From Bacteroidota bacterium (lineage in GTDB: Bacteria > Zhuqueibacterota > Zhuqueibacteria > Zhuqueibacterales > Geothermadaptataceae), in NCBI GenBank assembly GCA_011375275.1, contig DRLW01000293.1, positions 1 to 6,360 of the forward strand: 6,360 nucleotides of DNA, written 5' to 3'. Shown piece by piece: positions 5,668 through 6,360 of this stretch. The position numbers and the translations under genes were made by a program. How positions within the stretch are numbered: the first letter of the stretch is position 1; every line of letters begins with the position of its first letter. Under the pieces are notes generated by a model. The model was not told the origin of the DNA. It saw only the letters and a list, made by a program, of their open reading frames with translations, and ran no database searches.

Positions 5668-6360
5668 TCAACAACTGACTCCGCGCCAGATTGTGGCGGA
5701 GCTCGATAAATATGTGATTTCCCAGGACAAAGCCAAAAAGTCCGTGGCCATTGCTCTGCGCAACCGCTGGCGGCGCCAGATGGTGCAGGAAGAGCTGCGC
5801 GAGGAAATCATGCCGAACAACATCATCATGATCGGCCCGACTGGTGTTGGAAAGACTGAAATCGCCCGCAGGCTGGCCCGTCTGGCGCGGGCGCCATTTA
5901 TCAAGGTCGAAGCGACGAAGTTCACTGAGGTCGGCTATGTCGGCCGCGATGTCGAGTCGATGATTCGGGACCTGGTCGATCTGGCTATCGGCATGGTGCG
6001 TTCCGAGAAGATGGCGGCCGTGCAGGACAAGGCAGCAGCGCACGCGGAAGAGCGATTACTGGATATCTTGCTGCCTCCGCCGCCGGACAGCGAAATGCCG
6101 AGCCACTTTGTCGCGGTAGATGAGCATGGTGTGGCCCAGGTCGAGGATGAGGATACCTCACAGCAGCGTTACGAGCGTTCGCGCGAAAAAATGCGCGAGC
6201 AATTGCGCAAGGGCCAGCTCGACGAGCGGGAAATTGAGCTGGAAGTCTCTACCGATGCTATCCCAATGATGCAGGTCATCTCACCTGCCGGCATCGAAGA
6301 GATGGGCATGAATCTGCAGGATATGTTCGGAAATTTGTTCCCGAAGAAGACGAAAAAGCG
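5660..6360 (+). CDS. hslU: HslU (ClpY) ATPase subunit, N-terminal 233 residues (runs off the window)
   Basis: AAA+ unfoldase that recognises substrates and threads them into HslV. Only codons 1-233 are inside the window; the frame is still open at base 6360. The N-terminal stretch TPRQIVAELDKYVISQDKAK (7-26) and VAIALRNRWRR (29-39) are typical of HslU. Walker A GPTGVGKT is at 59-66. The pore loop GYVG (92-95), whose tyrosine grips substrate, sits within EATKFTEVGYVGRDVES. The intermediate (I) domain begins at about residue 105-110 and includes ERLLDILLPPPP (131-142) and LRKGQLDEREIEL (182-194). By eye against remembered E. coli HslU, the segment between the proline run and LRKGQLD is about 17 residues longer and acidic (143-174). 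Walker B, sensor motifs and the C-terminal tail that docks into HslV lie beyond the window. Start chosen from the GGAG at 5646-5649 and family length. Confidence 0.97.
   Translation, partial: MLDQQLTPRQIVAELDKYVISQDKAKKSVAIALRNRWRRQMVQEELREEIMPNNIIMIGPTGVGKTEIARRLARLARAPFIKVEATKFTEVGYVGRDVESMIRDLVDLAIGMVRSEKMAAVQDKAAAHAEERLLDILLPPPPDSEMPSHFVAVDEHGVAQVEDEDTSQQRYERSREKMREQLRKGQLDEREIELEVSTDAIPMMQVISPAGIEEMGMNLQDMFGNLFPKKTKK

Overview
The window comes from a Gram-negative (diderm, LPS-making) bacterium. The evidence is a periplasmic OstA/LptA-type protein with a signal peptide, followed directly by LptB, the ATPase of the LPS export machine. All seven genes lie on the + strand, packing is tight, and base composition is moderately GC-rich (an impression, not computed). 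The N-terminus of RpoN (SPQQ...LLQLP...EQQIK.E.E.NPLLE pattern) reminds me more of Fibrobacteres-Chlorobi-Bacteroidetes group and Calditrichota-like sigma-54 proteins than of proteobacterial ones (TPQL.QAI.LLQLS). Presence of hslVU argues against typical Bacteroidetes. The phylum is therefore an inference, and I would not name a genus.

Layout: (1) 1-1868, lptA/ostA-like gene and lptB, overlapping by 4 bp (ATGA). (2) 1947-3422, rpoN (sigma-54), 78 bp downstream of lptB and probably in the same transcription unit. This lptA-lptB-rpoN linkage is well known from Proteobacteria, but the hpf/ptsN genes that usually follow there are absent. (3) 3423-5022, a more accessory-looking stretch: a 245-bp gap, a class D (OXA-type) beta-lactamase with a lipoprotein signal, a 116-bp gap, and a small SnoaL/NTF2-fold protein. 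(4) 5023-6360, a 90-bp regulatory-looking gap with a palindrome and a triplicated 9-bp repeat, then hslV and the first 233 codons of hslU, which overlap by 8 bp and run off the window end.

Functionally, the first block is envelope biogenesis (LPS transport), rpoN is global transcription initiation, the beta-lactamase is probably an intrinsic periplasmic or membrane-anchored enzyme, and HslVU is the two-component ATP-dependent protease of the cytosol. I see no tRNA, rRNA, CRISPR array, transposase or clear rho-independent terminator. I also find no convincing evidence of a previously undescribed system. The items most worth a second look are the intact lipoprotein-type class D beta-lactamase inserted after rpoN, the repeat/palindrome region before hslV, the 29-residue periodicity of the OstA-like protein, and the hyperacidic region II of RpoN.
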